Assembly (NCBI RefSeq): GCF_014306155.1
Contig: NZ_JACRWH010000001.1
Location: forward strand, 67,741 to 131,740
Reading direction: 5' to 3'
Source: Holdemanella hominis
GTDB taxonomy: Bacteria > Bacillota_I > Bacilli_A > Erysipelotrichales > Erysipelotrichaceae
DNA length: 64,000 nt
Part shown: one piece after another, positions 8,184 through 16,462 of the stretch
Layout of the letters: each line of letters begins with the position of its first letter
Position numbering within the stretch: the first letter of the stretch is position 1
Notes under the pieces: model-generated
The model's database searches: none
Told to the model about the DNA's origin: nothing
The model's input: the letters and a program-made list of their open reading frames with translations, nothing else
Translations under genes and position numbers: made by a program

Positions 8184-9992
8184 TTATTCAACTTGTTCAT
8201 CTTCCATACTAACAATACGACCTTCTCTTTGTCCAAGATCATATTTTTCACGGTACTCAGCCAATGTTGTTTTATAATCGTCACCTTCAATCGCATATAC
8301 TCTGGAATCGTGAATATGAATATCTGTATCTTTTTCACGAATCTTAATCAAAGCCACCATACTACTTGCACAGTGTGTGGCAATACGGTTTAAACTATTT
8401 AATAAATCATTGAATACTGTACCTTCTTCAAGACCACAGTTTCCTTGTGATAAACGTTCAACGTGACGCAATTTCATTTCATCACAAAGTCCACGAATGA
8501 CAATTCCTAATGGAGATACGCGTCGAGCCAAAGCTAAATCATCTTCTAAATAAGCATGATATGTCATATTCATTGATTCACGAACGGCCTCCACAACAAG
8601 GTTTAACTCATCCATAGCGACATTTGACATTTCCATACGATTTTCATTGATACTCTTTGACATCTCGGCAATATATGCAGCGTGATCCCCAATTCTTTCA
8701 AAGTCACTAATTGTATGAAGATATAAAGAAGCTTGTCGAGTTTGCTCTGTATTTAATGCTTGTTTTGTCAGCTGCATTAAATAAGAGCCTAAACGTGCTT
8801 CATATTTATCAATCAAATTTTCTTTACGATGTACTTTATCATATTTTTCTGGTTTAAACTCATTTATCAAGTTCATTGAACGATTCACGTTATTACGCAC
8901 CTTTTTAGCCATACCATTCATGACACGATGACATTGTGCAATCGCCAAAGCAGGATACGGAATCAAACGTTCTTCTAGTAAATCAAAGTCAGCTTGTTCT
9001 TCTAGATCTTCTGGACTGTCTTTGACAATACGCATCAATAATTTTTCAATTTGAGGAATAAACCAGAATAAAACTAATACATTTCCACAACGAATAGCTG
9101 TATTCATTAATGCGATATTTACTGGAGACATAACTTCATTCACAAAGCTATACTGCATAAATATATTTGAACCATAGAATAGAATTGACCAGATAATCAT
9201 ACCAAATAAGTCGTTGATCAAATATTCTAATGCGGTACGTTTACCATTTTTATTTGCGCTTAAGGCAGAAATCAACACAGGACATGCAGCACCAATACCA
9301 ATTCCTAAGTTAATTGGAAAGGCTGTCGCAAATGTCAATGAGCCTGTCATAGATAGTGCTTGTAAGATACCAACCGCTGCACTAGCACTTTGTAAAACAG
9401 CAGTAAACAAAATACCTACTAGAATACCCATTACTGGATTTGAGAACATTGTAAGCATACTAATGAATGTTTCGTTTGTTCTTAAAGGCGAAACGGCTCC
9501 GCTCATTTGTTGCATACCTGTCATTAAAATCGCAAAACCAAGCATGATATTTCCAACATTTTTATGTGTAGTACGTTTTCCAAATGTCTTTAAACAAATA
9601 CCAATAAACGCAAACAACGTTGTGATCGTAACTGTTGAAAATAAGCTTGCGATCCCACTAGAACCACCTACATAAGATAAACACAATATCCAACCGGTAA
9701 TACTTGTACCAATATTAGCACCCATGATAATACCGATAGCTTGTCTTAGTTTCATCATACCTGAGTTAACAAAACCAATGACCATTACTGTCGTAGCACT
9801 ACTAGACTGAATAACAGAAGTAACACCTGCACCTAAGGCAACACCTTTTAAGCTTGTGTTTGTCATCTTGTACAAGAATGCTTCTAACTTGTTACCGGCT
9901 ACGCTTTTTAGCCCATCGCCCATTAATGACATACCGAACAAAAATAACGCAATGCCTCCTAATAGGGATAAGACCATTGTAACTATTCCCAT
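8184..9992 (-). CDS. Na+/phosphate cotransporter family protein with C-terminal PhoU-like domain
   Basis: 602 residues. The N-terminal part holds two Na/Pi-cotransporter (NptA/SLC34-like) repeats with the signatures GAGVTSVIQSSSATTVM and LFTAVLQSASAAVGI, in about eight to ten membrane segments. Residues from about 345 on form a cytoplasmic helical PhoU-like domain (YLHTISDFERIGDHAAYIAE). The predicted role is sodium-coupled phosphate transport or phosphate homeostasis. AAAGGAG precedes the ATG. It is monocistronic and convergent with the kinase. Confidence 0.88.
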   Translation of the reverse strand: MGIVTMVLSLLGGIALFLFGMSLMGDGLKSVAGNKLEAFLYKMTNTSLKGVALGAGVTSVIQSSSATTVMVIGFVNSGMMKLRQAIGIIMGANIGTSITGWILCLSYVGGSSGIASLFSTVTITTLFAFIGICLKTFGKRTTHKNVGNIMLGFAILMTGMQQMSGAVSPLRTNETFISMLTMFSNPVMGILVGILFTAVLQSASAAVGILQALSMTGSLTFATAFPINLGIGIGAACPVLISALSANKNGKRTALEYLINDLFGMIIWSILFYGSNIFMQYSFVNEVMSPVNIALMNTAIRCGNVLVLFWFIPQIEKLLMRIVKDSPEDLEEQADFDLLEERLIPYPALAIAQCHRVMNGMAKKVRNNVNRSMNLINEFKPEKYDKVHRKENLIDKYEARLGSYLMQLTKQALNTEQTRQASLYLHTISDFERIGDHAAYIAEMSKSINENRMEMSNVAMDELNLVVEAVRESMNMTYHAYLEDDLALARRVSPLGIVIRGLCDEMKLRHVERLSQGNCGLEEGTVFNDLLNSLNRIATHCASSMVALIKIREKDTDIHIHDSRVYAIEGDDYKTTLAEYREKYDLGQREGRIVSMEDEQVE

Positions 9993-10135
9993 CTTGAACT
10001 CCTTTATAAAATGAATATTTAATTTTCAATTTTTACGCAAATTGCAACGTCTTTATTATGCAATAAAAACAATGTCAAAACAATATTAAATTTGTGTTAA
10101 TTTTGTGTAAAATGTAGTTTTTTTTCTGAAAACGC

Positions 10136-10173
10136 TAAAAAAAAAGATGACTTTAGAAGCCTAAAATCATCTT
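10136..10173 (-). terminator. Terminator of the nitroreductase-ispF-folD-ychF-M50 run
   Basis: A 13-bp stem (10144-10156 with 10161-10173, one wobble) and 4-nt loop is followed on the minus strand by a run of nine T. The stem includes the stop codon of the M50 gene. Confidence 0.85.
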
Positions 10174-10794
10174 TGCGATCATCTCAAAAAATTGAATCAT
10201 ATTTGAACGTAACATACCCAACGGATAATCTAATAAACCTGAAAAAATCAGTGAGATAAATAATAGATTCATCCATGGTGCACCATCAATAAATTTATAG
10301 TATTTATCATCGGGTAAAAACGAAAACAATACTTTTGAGCCATCTAATGGTGGTACTGGAATCAAGTTAAAAATGCCAAATCCAGTTGAAATCAATCCTG
10401 TATATGTCAATGTATTCGATATCAAATATCCTACACTAGACATCATAAAATATGGAGCAAATTTATAGAGTGCATAAAATAAGAATACACAAATAAAACT
10501 TAATAGAAAGTTTGCGATTGGACCCGCAAAACTTGTCCATATGATTCCTGTCTTCGCATCTTTGTAGTAACGTGCATCCACGGGTACTGGTTTTGCCCAG
10601 CCAAATCCACATACTAATAGACAGACAAGTCCAATCCAGTCAACGTGTTTAAAAGGATTTAAGCTCAATCTACCTTCCATCTTAGCCGTAGGATCTCCCA
10701 TCCAATAGGACACAAGTCCATGTGCCATTTCATGAATCGACATGGAAAGAACAACGGCAATGACAAGATAAATAATATTTGATAAATTAAACAT
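10153..10794 (-). CDS. Site-2 protease family (M50) membrane metalloprotease
   Basis: 213 residues with about five membrane segments. The zinc motif HEMAHG (an HExxH) is in the first segment and the third ligand Asp is in PVPPLDGSKV, with the NPFKHVD segment typical of the YwhC/SpoIVFB-like short M50 proteins that lack a PDZ domain. The substrate is unknown. The ATG lies within the last eight bases of ychF without a separate strong SD, so translation is probably coupled. Confidence 0.85.
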   Translation of the reverse strand: MFNLSNIIYLVIAVVLSMSIHEMAHGLVSYWMGDPTAKMEGRLSLNPFKHVDWIGLVCLLVCGFGWAKPVPVDARYYKDAKTGIIWTSFAGPIANFLLSFICVFLFYALYKFAPYFMMSSVGYLISNTLTYTGLISTGFGIFNLIPVPPLDGSKVLFSFLPDDKYYKFIDGAPWMNLLFISLIFSGLLDYPLGMLRSNMIQFFEMIAKMILGF

Positions 10795-11890
10795 TAAATC
10801 TAAAGTGCATTACATCGCCATCTTGAACGACATAATCCTTTCCTTCTAGGCGTAAGCGTCCTGCTTCTTTAATAGCTAATTCGCTACCCAATTCATCGAT
10901 ATCTTCAAAACGATATACTTCAGCACGAATAAATCCCTTCTTGAAATCTGTGTGGATAACACCTGCACAATCCGGTGCTTTCATGCCTTTTTTAAATGTC
11001 CATGCACGACATTCATCTTCTCCAGCCGTTAAGAATGTACATAGATCCAATACGGCATAAGCCTTTTGAATCAATTGATCCAAACCAGATGTTTCAACAC
11101 CTAATTCTTCTAAGAAAGCATCTTTTTCTTCTTTATCTAAACCAGACAATTCTTCTTCCATTTGCGCACATAAGGCAACAACCTGGTTATTCTGGCTTTG
11201 TGCATATTCTTTTACTTGATTATAGTAAGCACATGAATCTGGATCCATGATACCTTCATCATCTAAGTTGGCAACATAGATCATAGGTTTAGCTGTCAAT
11301 AAGTTATAGCCTTTCATCAAGATTTGTTCATCTTCATTCAATTCTAATGAACGGGCTGGTTTTCCTTCTTCTAAGATTGGTTGTAAACGATCTAATAAAG
11401 CCAATTCATCCAATGATTCTTTATCCTTGTTTGTCTTAGCCTTACGTTCGATCTTACTTCTACGATTTTCAATTGTCTGAAGATCCGCTAAAGTTAATTC
11501 TAGATTAATAATTTCAATATCACGAATTGGATCTACACTATTTTCAACGTGTGTTATATCTGGATTATCAAAACAACGAACTACGTGACAAATCGCATCT
11601 GTTAAACGAATGTTTGATAAGAATTGGTTACCAAGTCCTTCACCTTGACTTGCTCCCTTAACTAATCCCGCAATATCTGTAAATTCAAATGTTGTATAGA
11701 TTGTTTTTTTTGGATTGAAGATTTCAACTAAGCGATCAATACGATAGTCTGGTACTTCTACAACGCCTACATTGGGCTGAATTGTCGCAAATGGATAGTT
11801 TGCGGCTTCTACCTGTGATTTCGTGATAGCGTTAAATAAAGTTGACTTTCCTACGTTTGGAAGACCAACGATTCCTGCAGTTAATGGCAT
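10787..11890 (-). CDS. ychF: Redox-regulated ATPase YchF (OLA1 family)
   Basis: 367 residues, an Obg-family P-loop protein that prefers ATP and associates with ribosomes. Walker A GLPNVGKST, switch DIAGLVKGASQGEGLGNQFL (20 residues), NLDDEG near the altered G4 position and the C-terminal TGS domain (FKKGFIRAEVYRFEDI) are visible. The SD GAGAGGA is 12-13 bases from the ATG, a rather long spacing. It overlaps the M50 gene and follows DUF951, an arrangement common in Firmicutes. Confidence 0.95.
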   Translation of the reverse strand: MPLTAGIVGLPNVGKSTLFNAITKSQVEAANYPFATIQPNVGVVEVPDYRIDRLVEIFNPKKTIYTTFEFTDIAGLVKGASQGEGLGNQFLSNIRLTDAICHVVRCFDNPDITHVENSVDPIRDIEIINLELTLADLQTIENRRSKIERKAKTNKDKESLDELALLDRLQPILEEGKPARSLELNEDEQILMKGYNLLTAKPMIYVANLDDEGIMDPDSCAYYNQVKEYAQSQNNQVVALCAQMEEELSGLDKEEKDAFLEELGVETSGLDQLIQKAYAVLDLCTFLTAGEDECRAWTFKKGMKAPDCAGVIHTDFKKGFIRAEVYRFEDIDELGSELAIKEAGRLRLEGKDYVVQDGDVMHFRFNV

Positions 11891-11908
11891 AAATTCAATA
11901 CATCCTCT

Positions 11909-12100
11909 CTATTCTTCTTCATGTCGAATTACTTTTTTTAATTTCTTTTCAAATTTTTGTCTAGGCATTAAAACACTGGCTCCACAACCTAAACATTTAA
12001 TGCGAATATCAGCACCCATACGAATAATTTTCCATTCATTGGACTTATGACAAGGATGCTCTTTTTTCATTTCTACAATATCATTTAATCCATATTCCAT
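11909..12100 (-). CDS. DUF951 domain protein
   Basis: 63 residues starting MEYGLNDIVEMKKEHPC. The spaced pattern KKEHPC, NEWKIIRMGADIRIKCLGCG and a basic C-terminus matches the DUF951 family, which is found beside ychF in many Firmicutes. The CLGC pair and upstream HPC suggest a small metal site. The longer frame was rejected because GGAGAAT directly precedes this ATG. Function unknown; possibly ribosome or nucleic-acid associated. Confidence 0.85.
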   Translation of the reverse strand: MEYGLNDIVEMKKEHPCHKSNEWKIIRMGADIRIKCLGCGASVLMPRQKFEKKLKKVIRHEEE

Positions 12101-12102
12101 AA

Positions 12103-12957
12103 TTATTCTCCTTGCACATGCATATGATATGCATCCAGCGTATTCGATAATAACATACAAACCGTCATTGGACCAACACCTTTTGGCACTGGACTTACAT
12201 AACTTGCCTTTTTCGCAACCGATTCAAAGTCACAATCCCCTACAAGTTTTCCATTGACACGATTGATACCTACATCAATAACGACAGCTCCTTCTTTTAC
12301 CCAATTTTCATTGACCATTTGAGCAACACCCATCGCAACAATTAAAATGTCGGCTTGTGAAGCAATCTTTTCAATATCCCGTGTCTTTGAATGAACGATT
12401 GTCACTGTCGCATTCCGATTTTGAAGCAACAGCGCAATTGGTTTGCCTACAAGGTTACTTCTTCCACAGACCACAGCACGTTTACCAGATAAATCTTTAC
12501 ATCCAATGGAATCTAACATAGCCATAACACCTTGTGGCGTACAAGGAATAAATCCTGGACGATTCGTAAGTAAACAACCAGCATTCATGGGGTGTAAGCC
12601 ATCTACATCTTTTTGTGGATCAATCAATTCTAAGGCTGCTGTTTCATCCAAATGCGAAGGTAAAGGCATTTGCACTAAAATACCATCGACTTCAGAATCT
12701 AGGTTCAAACTCATAATCACATCATTTAATTCTTTTTGCGATACATTTTCGTCTAGACGAATTGTTCTTTGAAGCATCCCAATAGAAGAACAAGCCTTTT
12801 CTTTACCACGAACATAAGACATACTTGCGGGATTATTTCCAACAAGTACAACACTTAATAATGGTAGCCTTGCCCCTTCTGCACGGATATCATCAATTTT
12901 TTGTTTCATATCCGCCTTGATTCGATCCGCAAGTGTATTTCCAAATATAATTTCCAT
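12103..12957 (-). CDS. folD: Bifunctional methylenetetrahydrofolate dehydrogenase/cyclohydrolase FolD
   Basis: 284 residues. It interconverts 5,10-methylene-, methenyl- and 10-formyl-THF with NADP. Motifs seen are the catalytic Tyr/Lys region SMSYVRGKEKACSSIG, DGILVQMPLP, KDVDGLHP, the Rossmann CGRSNLVGKP, and SPVPKGVGPMTVCMLLSNT. The ATG overlaps the stop of dtd (TAATG), with the SD inside dtd. It provides one-carbon units; the window also carries two MetE-like genes that could use folate methyl groups. Confidence 0.96.
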   Translation of the reverse strand: MEIIFGNTLADRIKADMKQKIDDIRAEGARLPLLSVVLVGNNPASMSYVRGKEKACSSIGMLQRTIRLDENVSQKELNDVIMSLNLDSEVDGILVQMPLPSHLDETAALELIDPQKDVDGLHPMNAGCLLTNRPGFIPCTPQGVMAMLDSIGCKDLSGKRAVVCGRSNLVGKPIALLLQNRNATVTIVHSKTRDIEKIASQADILIVAMGVAQMVNENWVKEGAVVIDVGINRVNGKLVGDCDFESVAKKASYVSPVPKGVGPMTVCMLLSNTLDAYHMHVQGE

Positions 12958-13406
12958 TAAAATAACTCCTTTGAATCCAATACAATTGTTACTGGACCAT
13001 CATTCAATAATTCAATCTTCATATCAGCACCAAAAATACCTGTTTCAACGTGCATACCTTGTTCTTGTAGTTTCTGATTGAATTGATCATACAATGTTGT
13101 AGCTAAATCTGGCTTACCTGCATTTGTAAAACTTGGGCGATTCCCCTTTTTACAATCCGCATATAAGGTAAATTGAGAAATAGAAAGAATACTTCCTTCT
13201 ACGTCTTGAATGGATTTATTCATCTTCCCGTTTTCATCTTCAAAAATTCGCAAGAATAAAATCTTATGAATCATTTTATCAATAATTTCATTTGTATCTT
13301 CATTATTGAATCCTACAAAAATACAATATCCATAATCAATTTGACCTGTTATTTGACCATCTATAGTACATTTTGCGTTCTTTGCCCTTTGAATTACTAC
13401 TCTCAT
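12957..13406 (-). CDS. dtd: D-aminoacyl-tRNA deacylase
   Basis: 149 residues. It removes D-amino acids mischarged on tRNA. The two signature motifs of the DTD active site, SQFTLYAD and NDGPVT (cross-subunit Gly-cisPro), are both present, and the N-terminus MRVVIQRAKNAKC is canonical. The start was moved 7 codons inside the longer frame because GGAGAAAAAAGG sits before this ATG. It overlaps ispF by four bases (ATGA). A D-amino-acid-based cell-wall operon sits elsewhere in the window. Confidence 0.95.
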   Translation of the reverse strand: MRVVIQRAKNAKCTIDGQITGQIDYGYCIFVGFNNEDTNEIIDKMIHKILFLRIFEDENGKMNKSIQDVEGSILSISQFTLYADCKKGNRPSFTNAGKPDLATTLYDQFNQKLQEQGMHVETGIFGADMKIELLNDGPVTIVLDSKELF

Positions 13407-13888
13407 CCTTTTTTCTCCAATATACAAACACTAAAGCTTACAATGCCCTCTTCATTTCCTACAAAGCCAAGTTTTTCTCCACGCGTAGCCTTAATTGAAA
13501 CATCTTCTATATCACAATGCAATACATTTGAAATATTCGTTCGCATAGAAATAATGTGTGGTACCATTTTAGGTCTTTCGGCCAAAATAGTCGCATCTAC
13601 ATTACCAATCTGATATCCCATTTCATCCATCATATCATAGATATGTCCTAATAAAACAAGACTGTTCGCATCTTTATATTTAGGATCTGTATCCGGAAAA
13701 TGTTTTCCTAAATCACCTAGTGCAAGAGCTCCTAAAATACTTTCGCCAATCGCATGTGTTAAAACATCGGCATCCGAATGTCCTAAAAGTCCTTTAGAAT
13801 GTTCAATTTCAACACCGCCCAAAATAAGTTTACGACCCTCTACAAGCTGATGAATATCTACCGCCTGTCCAATACGTATATTATGCAT
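13403..13888 (-). CDS. ispF: 2-C-methyl-D-erythritol 2,4-cyclodiphosphate synthase
   Basis: 161 residues, the non-mevalonate isoprenoid pathway enzyme forming MEcPP. The metal and substrate motifs are clear: RIGQAVDIHQL (Asp/His zinc ligands), GHSDADVLTHAI, LGDLGKHFPDTD, and C-terminal KATRGEKLGFVGNEEGI. Length is typical. The ATG overlaps the end of the nitroreductase gene by eight bases, with AGGTGG as SD. It indicates MEP-pathway isoprenoid synthesis in this organism. Confidence 0.96.
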   Translation of the reverse strand: MHNIRIGQAVDIHQLVEGRKLILGGVEIEHSKGLLGHSDADVLTHAIGESILGALALGDLGKHFPDTDPKYKDANSLVLLGHIYDMMDEMGYQIGNVDATILAERPKMVPHIISMRTNISNVLHCDIEDVSIKATRGEKLGFVGNEEGIVSFSVCILEKKG

Positions 13889-14396
13889 AAACCACCTTAG
13901 ACGTTCTTTCAGCGCGATTTTTAAGCTCTTCGTTTCTATAGCCTAAAATACAATGTCCAATACCTTCATAAGATTCTGGTATTCCCCATTTGTCTTTTAA
14001 TTCTTTACCATATTCAGTTTCAAACACTTCTTTAGCACGGTGGATCCAACATGAATCAACACCTAAGGCATTTGCAGCATTCATTAAATTCCCCATAGCC
14101 AAAGCTCCATCGTATAAATATGTAGGTGCATGAGTATCCGCGAAGACAATAATCAAACTTTTTGCGCCATAAAACGGGTCTGCCGATGAATTCATAACCT
14201 CTGCATTCTTTTTAGATAATTCTTTTACTAATTCTTCATCCTCAACAGCGACAAAGGCAAAGATTTGACGATTCATGCCACTAGGTGCACATTGCCCGGC
14301 ATAAATAATTTTTTCAACCAAATCATGACTCACCTTTTTGTTATTATATTTTCTTACACTTCTTCTCTCTACAAGATTTTTATATGCTTCATTCAT
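13881..14396 (-). CDS. Nitroreductase family protein
   Basis: 171 residues from an ATG preceded by GGAGG. The flavin-binding signature RRSVRKYNNKKV near the N-terminus, GQCAPSGMNRQIFAFV, and the C-terminal HCILGYRNEE place it in the FMN-dependent nitroreductase superfamily, close to short clostridial members of about 170 residues. The physiological substrate cannot be told. It is the first gene of the run reaching down to the M50 protease. Confidence 0.85.
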   Translation of the reverse strand: MNEAYKNLVERRSVRKYNNKKVSHDLVEKIIYAGQCAPSGMNRQIFAFVAVEDEELVKELSKKNAEVMNSSADPFYGAKSLIIVFADTHAPTYLYDGALAMGNLMNAANALGVDSCWIHRAKEVFETEYGKELKDKWGIPESYEGIGHCILGYRNEELKNRAERTSKVVYA

Positions 14397-14450
14397 AATA
14401 TTTTGCCTCCAAAACCACCTCATATTATACAATACAAAATCTTATTATAC

Positions 14451-14476
14451 AAAAAAAGCCTGGCTAAAAGCCAAGC
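14451..14476 (-). terminator. Terminator of the repeat-rich NlpC protein gene
   Basis: GCTTGGC (14476-14470) pairs with GCCAGGC (14464-14458), one U-G wobble, over a 5-base loop, then seven T. Confidence 0.8.
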
Positions 14477-14489
14477 TAAAAGTTTAAAA

Positions 14490-15563
14490 TTATCTAACAA
14501 CACGAATAAATTGTGGAGATGCTGCTGTGCTTAAATATGCACTAGCAATTACAGTCTTACCTTCGTAGTTTCCATGAACAGCTTGTCCATTTCCAATATA
14601 GATAGCGATGTGGTCAACACCACGTCCACCATTGTTATAGTACAATAAGTCACCTACTTGAGGATCGTTAGTGTAGTATCCATATTGACCTGCGTATTGA
14701 TCTGGCCATAATTGATAAGCATCGCTTACACCGGCATTTGCCAAAGCTTGTTGTACAACTTGTGTACACCATAATCCATCAGTTACACCTACTAATTTTT
14801 GTGCTTCAGCAGCAATTCTTTGCCCTAAAGTACTAGTTGCTGGTGTTTCTGCAGGAGCTTGTACTTCTGGTGCTGGAGTTGTCTGTTCTGGAGCAGGTGT
14901 TACATTTTGCTCTGGAGCTGGAGTCTCAGTCTGTTCTGGAGCAGGTGCTACATTTTGCTCTGGAGCTGGAGTCTCAGTCTGTTCTGGAGCAGGTGCTACA
15001 TTTTGCTCTGGAGCTGGAGTCTCAGTTTGTTCTGGTGCAGGTGTTACATTTTGCTCAGGAGCTGGAGTCTCAGTTTGTTCTGGAGCAGGTGTTACATTTT
15101 GCTCTGGAGCTGGAGTCTCAGTCTGTTCTGGAGCAGGTGTTACATTTTGCTCAGGAGCTGGAGTCTCAGTCTGTTCAGGAGCAGGTGTTTCTGCTGGAGT
15201 TTCAGTTGTAGTTACCGGAGTTTCAACTACTTCTGCGGCTTTTTGTTCTGTTTCTTCTTTTACAGCTTCTTGACTAGCTGTTGCCACTGTTTCTTTCACT
15301 TCCCCTGTAATGTTACTTGAAACGCTAGCTGTTGTTGCTTCTTCAGTCTTTGAAGAATTTACTGTTCCATCTTCTGAAAAATAGTAAGATTTTCCTTCGA
15401 TTTCTTGCCATCCTTTTGCTACAGTTTTATCTTCATTGACATAGCGGTCACCATGCCATCCTGGTTCTTCCTTAGCTGCAACTACTGTTGCCACAACAGG
15501 GAAAGCAGATGCTACACATAAAATCGCTGCAACTTTTTTACCATTATTTTCTACAAAGTTCAT
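14490..15563 (-). CDS. Secreted NlpC/P60-like cell-wall protein with TETPAPEQ repeats
   Basis: 357 residues: signal peptide to about residue 30, PGWHGDRYV and a single aromatic wall-binding repeat at about 34-68, a charged spacer, a Pro/Glu/Thr repeat region (132-227) and a C-terminal NlpC/P60-like domain with Cys in LWCTQVV, His in DHIAIYIG and AVHGN. Probably an exported peptidoglycan hydrolase, with the Pro-rich part crossing the wall. It is a paralogue of the 1198-2439 gene: same leader style and catalytic domain, but wall repeats replaced by the Pro linker. Promoter and terminator are visible, so it is monocistronic. Confidence 0.8.
   Translation of the reverse strand: MNFVENNGKKVAAILCVASAFPVVATVVAAKEEPGWHGDRYVNEDKTVAKGWQEIEGKSYYFSEDGTVNSSKTEEATTASVSSNITGEVKETVATASQEAVKEETEQKAAEVVETPVTTTETPAETPAPEQTETPAPEQNVTPAPEQTETPAPEQNVTPAPEQTETPAPEQNVTPAPEQTETPAPEQNVAPAPEQTETPAPEQNVAPAPEQTETPAPEQNVTPAPEQTTPAPEVQAPAETPATSTLGQRIAAEAQKLVGVTDGLWCTQVVQQALANAGVSDAYQLWPDQYAGQYGYYTNDPQVGDLLYYNNGGRGVDHIAIYIGNGQAVHGNYEGKTVIASAYLSTAASPQFIRVVR
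14883..15170 (-). repeat. Six tandem 48-bp coding repeats (TETPAPEQNVTPAPEQ)
   Basis: Six consecutive 16-residue units, TETPAPEQNV(T/A)PAPEQ, followed by a partial unit. Two of the six have Ala in place of Thr. DNA units are nearly identical, so copy-number change by slippage or recombination is likely. Confidence 0.9.
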
Positions 15564-15598
15564 TTTATTCTACCCCCTATTTAAAATAGTTCATGACT

Positions 15599-15627
15599 AG
15601 TTTACCACGAAACCACCTCACAAACAA
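15599..15627 (-). promoter_or_regulatory. Promoter of the 14490-15563 gene
   Basis: On the minus strand TTGTTT (15627-15622), a 17-bp spacer ending TGG, and TAAACT (15604-15599): an extended -10 promoter. Confidence 0.55.
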
Positions 15628-15658
15628 CCCTAAATTATTTTTTTGGTTAGCATCTGTC

Positions 15659-15684
15659 AAAAGAAAAGGCCTCGTTTGAGGCCT
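15659..15684 (-). terminator. Terminator of pgk-tpiA
   Basis: GGCCTC and GAGGCC (15678-15683 with 15668-15673) form a stem with a 4-base loop, followed on the minus strand by TTTTCTTTT. Confidence 0.85.
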
Positions 15685-15697
15685 AAATTATCATTAA

Positions 15698-16444
15698 TTA
15701 TTTTGTTTTTTCAATGATTTCTGTGAAGCTATCTTCTTTCAAACTAGCACCACCAATTAATGCACCATCAATATCTGGTTGAGCCATATATTCAACGATG
15801 TTGTTAGGTTTAACACTTCCACCATATTGGATACGTACTTTTTCAGCAGCTTCTTCACCATACATAACCTTAACTTGGTCACGTACGATTTTACAGCAGT
15901 TTTCAGCAATTTCAACTGAAGCAGATTTTCCAGTTCCGATAGCCCAGATTGGTTCGTAAGCAATTACCATTTCACCAACACATTTTGGACATAAGTCAGC
16001 TAAAGAACCAGCTAATTCTTCACGAATTACTTTTTCTGAGTTTCCAGCATCGTAATCAGCTTCTGTTTCACCAACACATAAGATTGGAGTGATTCCAGCT
16101 TTAATTAAACGTTTTGCTTTTTTGTTTACTGTTTCATCAGTATCACCGAACATTTCACGACGTTCTGAGTGACCGATAATGCAGTATTTAACTCCCATTT
16201 CTTCTAACATAGGAACACTAACTTCACCAGTGAAAGCTCCACTATCTTCAAAGTGGCAGTTTTCAGCAGCTACAACTAAGTTTTTAGCGTGATCCAATGC
16301 AGTTCTTAAATCAGTAAATGGACATCCAATTCCATAAGTAGCATTTTCGCTAGCAGCAACACCATCAACAGCTTCGAAGAAAGCTTTTGTTTCAGCGTTG
16401 TTTTTGTTCATTTTCCAGTTTCCAACGATAATAGGTTTTCTCAT
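15698..16444 (-). CDS. tpiA: Triosephosphate isomerase
   Basis: 248 residues, glycolytic interconversion of DHAP and glyceraldehyde-3-phosphate. Motifs are GNWKMNKN (catalytic Lys), CIIGHSERRE (catalytic His), the catalytic Glu loop AYEPIWAIGTGKSAS and the phosphate-binding YGGSVKPNN and GALIGGASL. Full length. AAGGAG is 11 bases upstream. It is the second gene of a pgk-tpiA pair 18 bases downstream of pgk. Codon use (GCT, GTA, GAA) looks like that of a highly expressed gene. Confidence 0.97.
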   Translation of the reverse strand: MRKPIIVGNWKMNKNNAETKAFFEAVDGVAASENATYGIGCPFTDLRTALDHAKNLVVAAENCHFEDSGAFTGEVSVPMLEEMGVKYCIIGHSERREMFGDTDETVNKKAKRLIKAGITPILCVGETEADYDAGNSEKVIREELAGSLADLCPKCVGEMVIAYEPIWAIGTGKSASVEIAENCCKIVRDQVKVMYGEEAAEKVRIQYGGSVKPNNIVEYMAQPDIDGALIGGASLKEDSFTEIIEKTK

Positions 16445-16462
16445 CTTAAGTACATCTCCTTA

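Noticed and set aside
14837..15320. Plus-strand open frames opposite the Pro-rich repeat region
   Set aside because: They mirror the 48-bp coding repeats of the minus-strand gene and have no SD or family resemblance.
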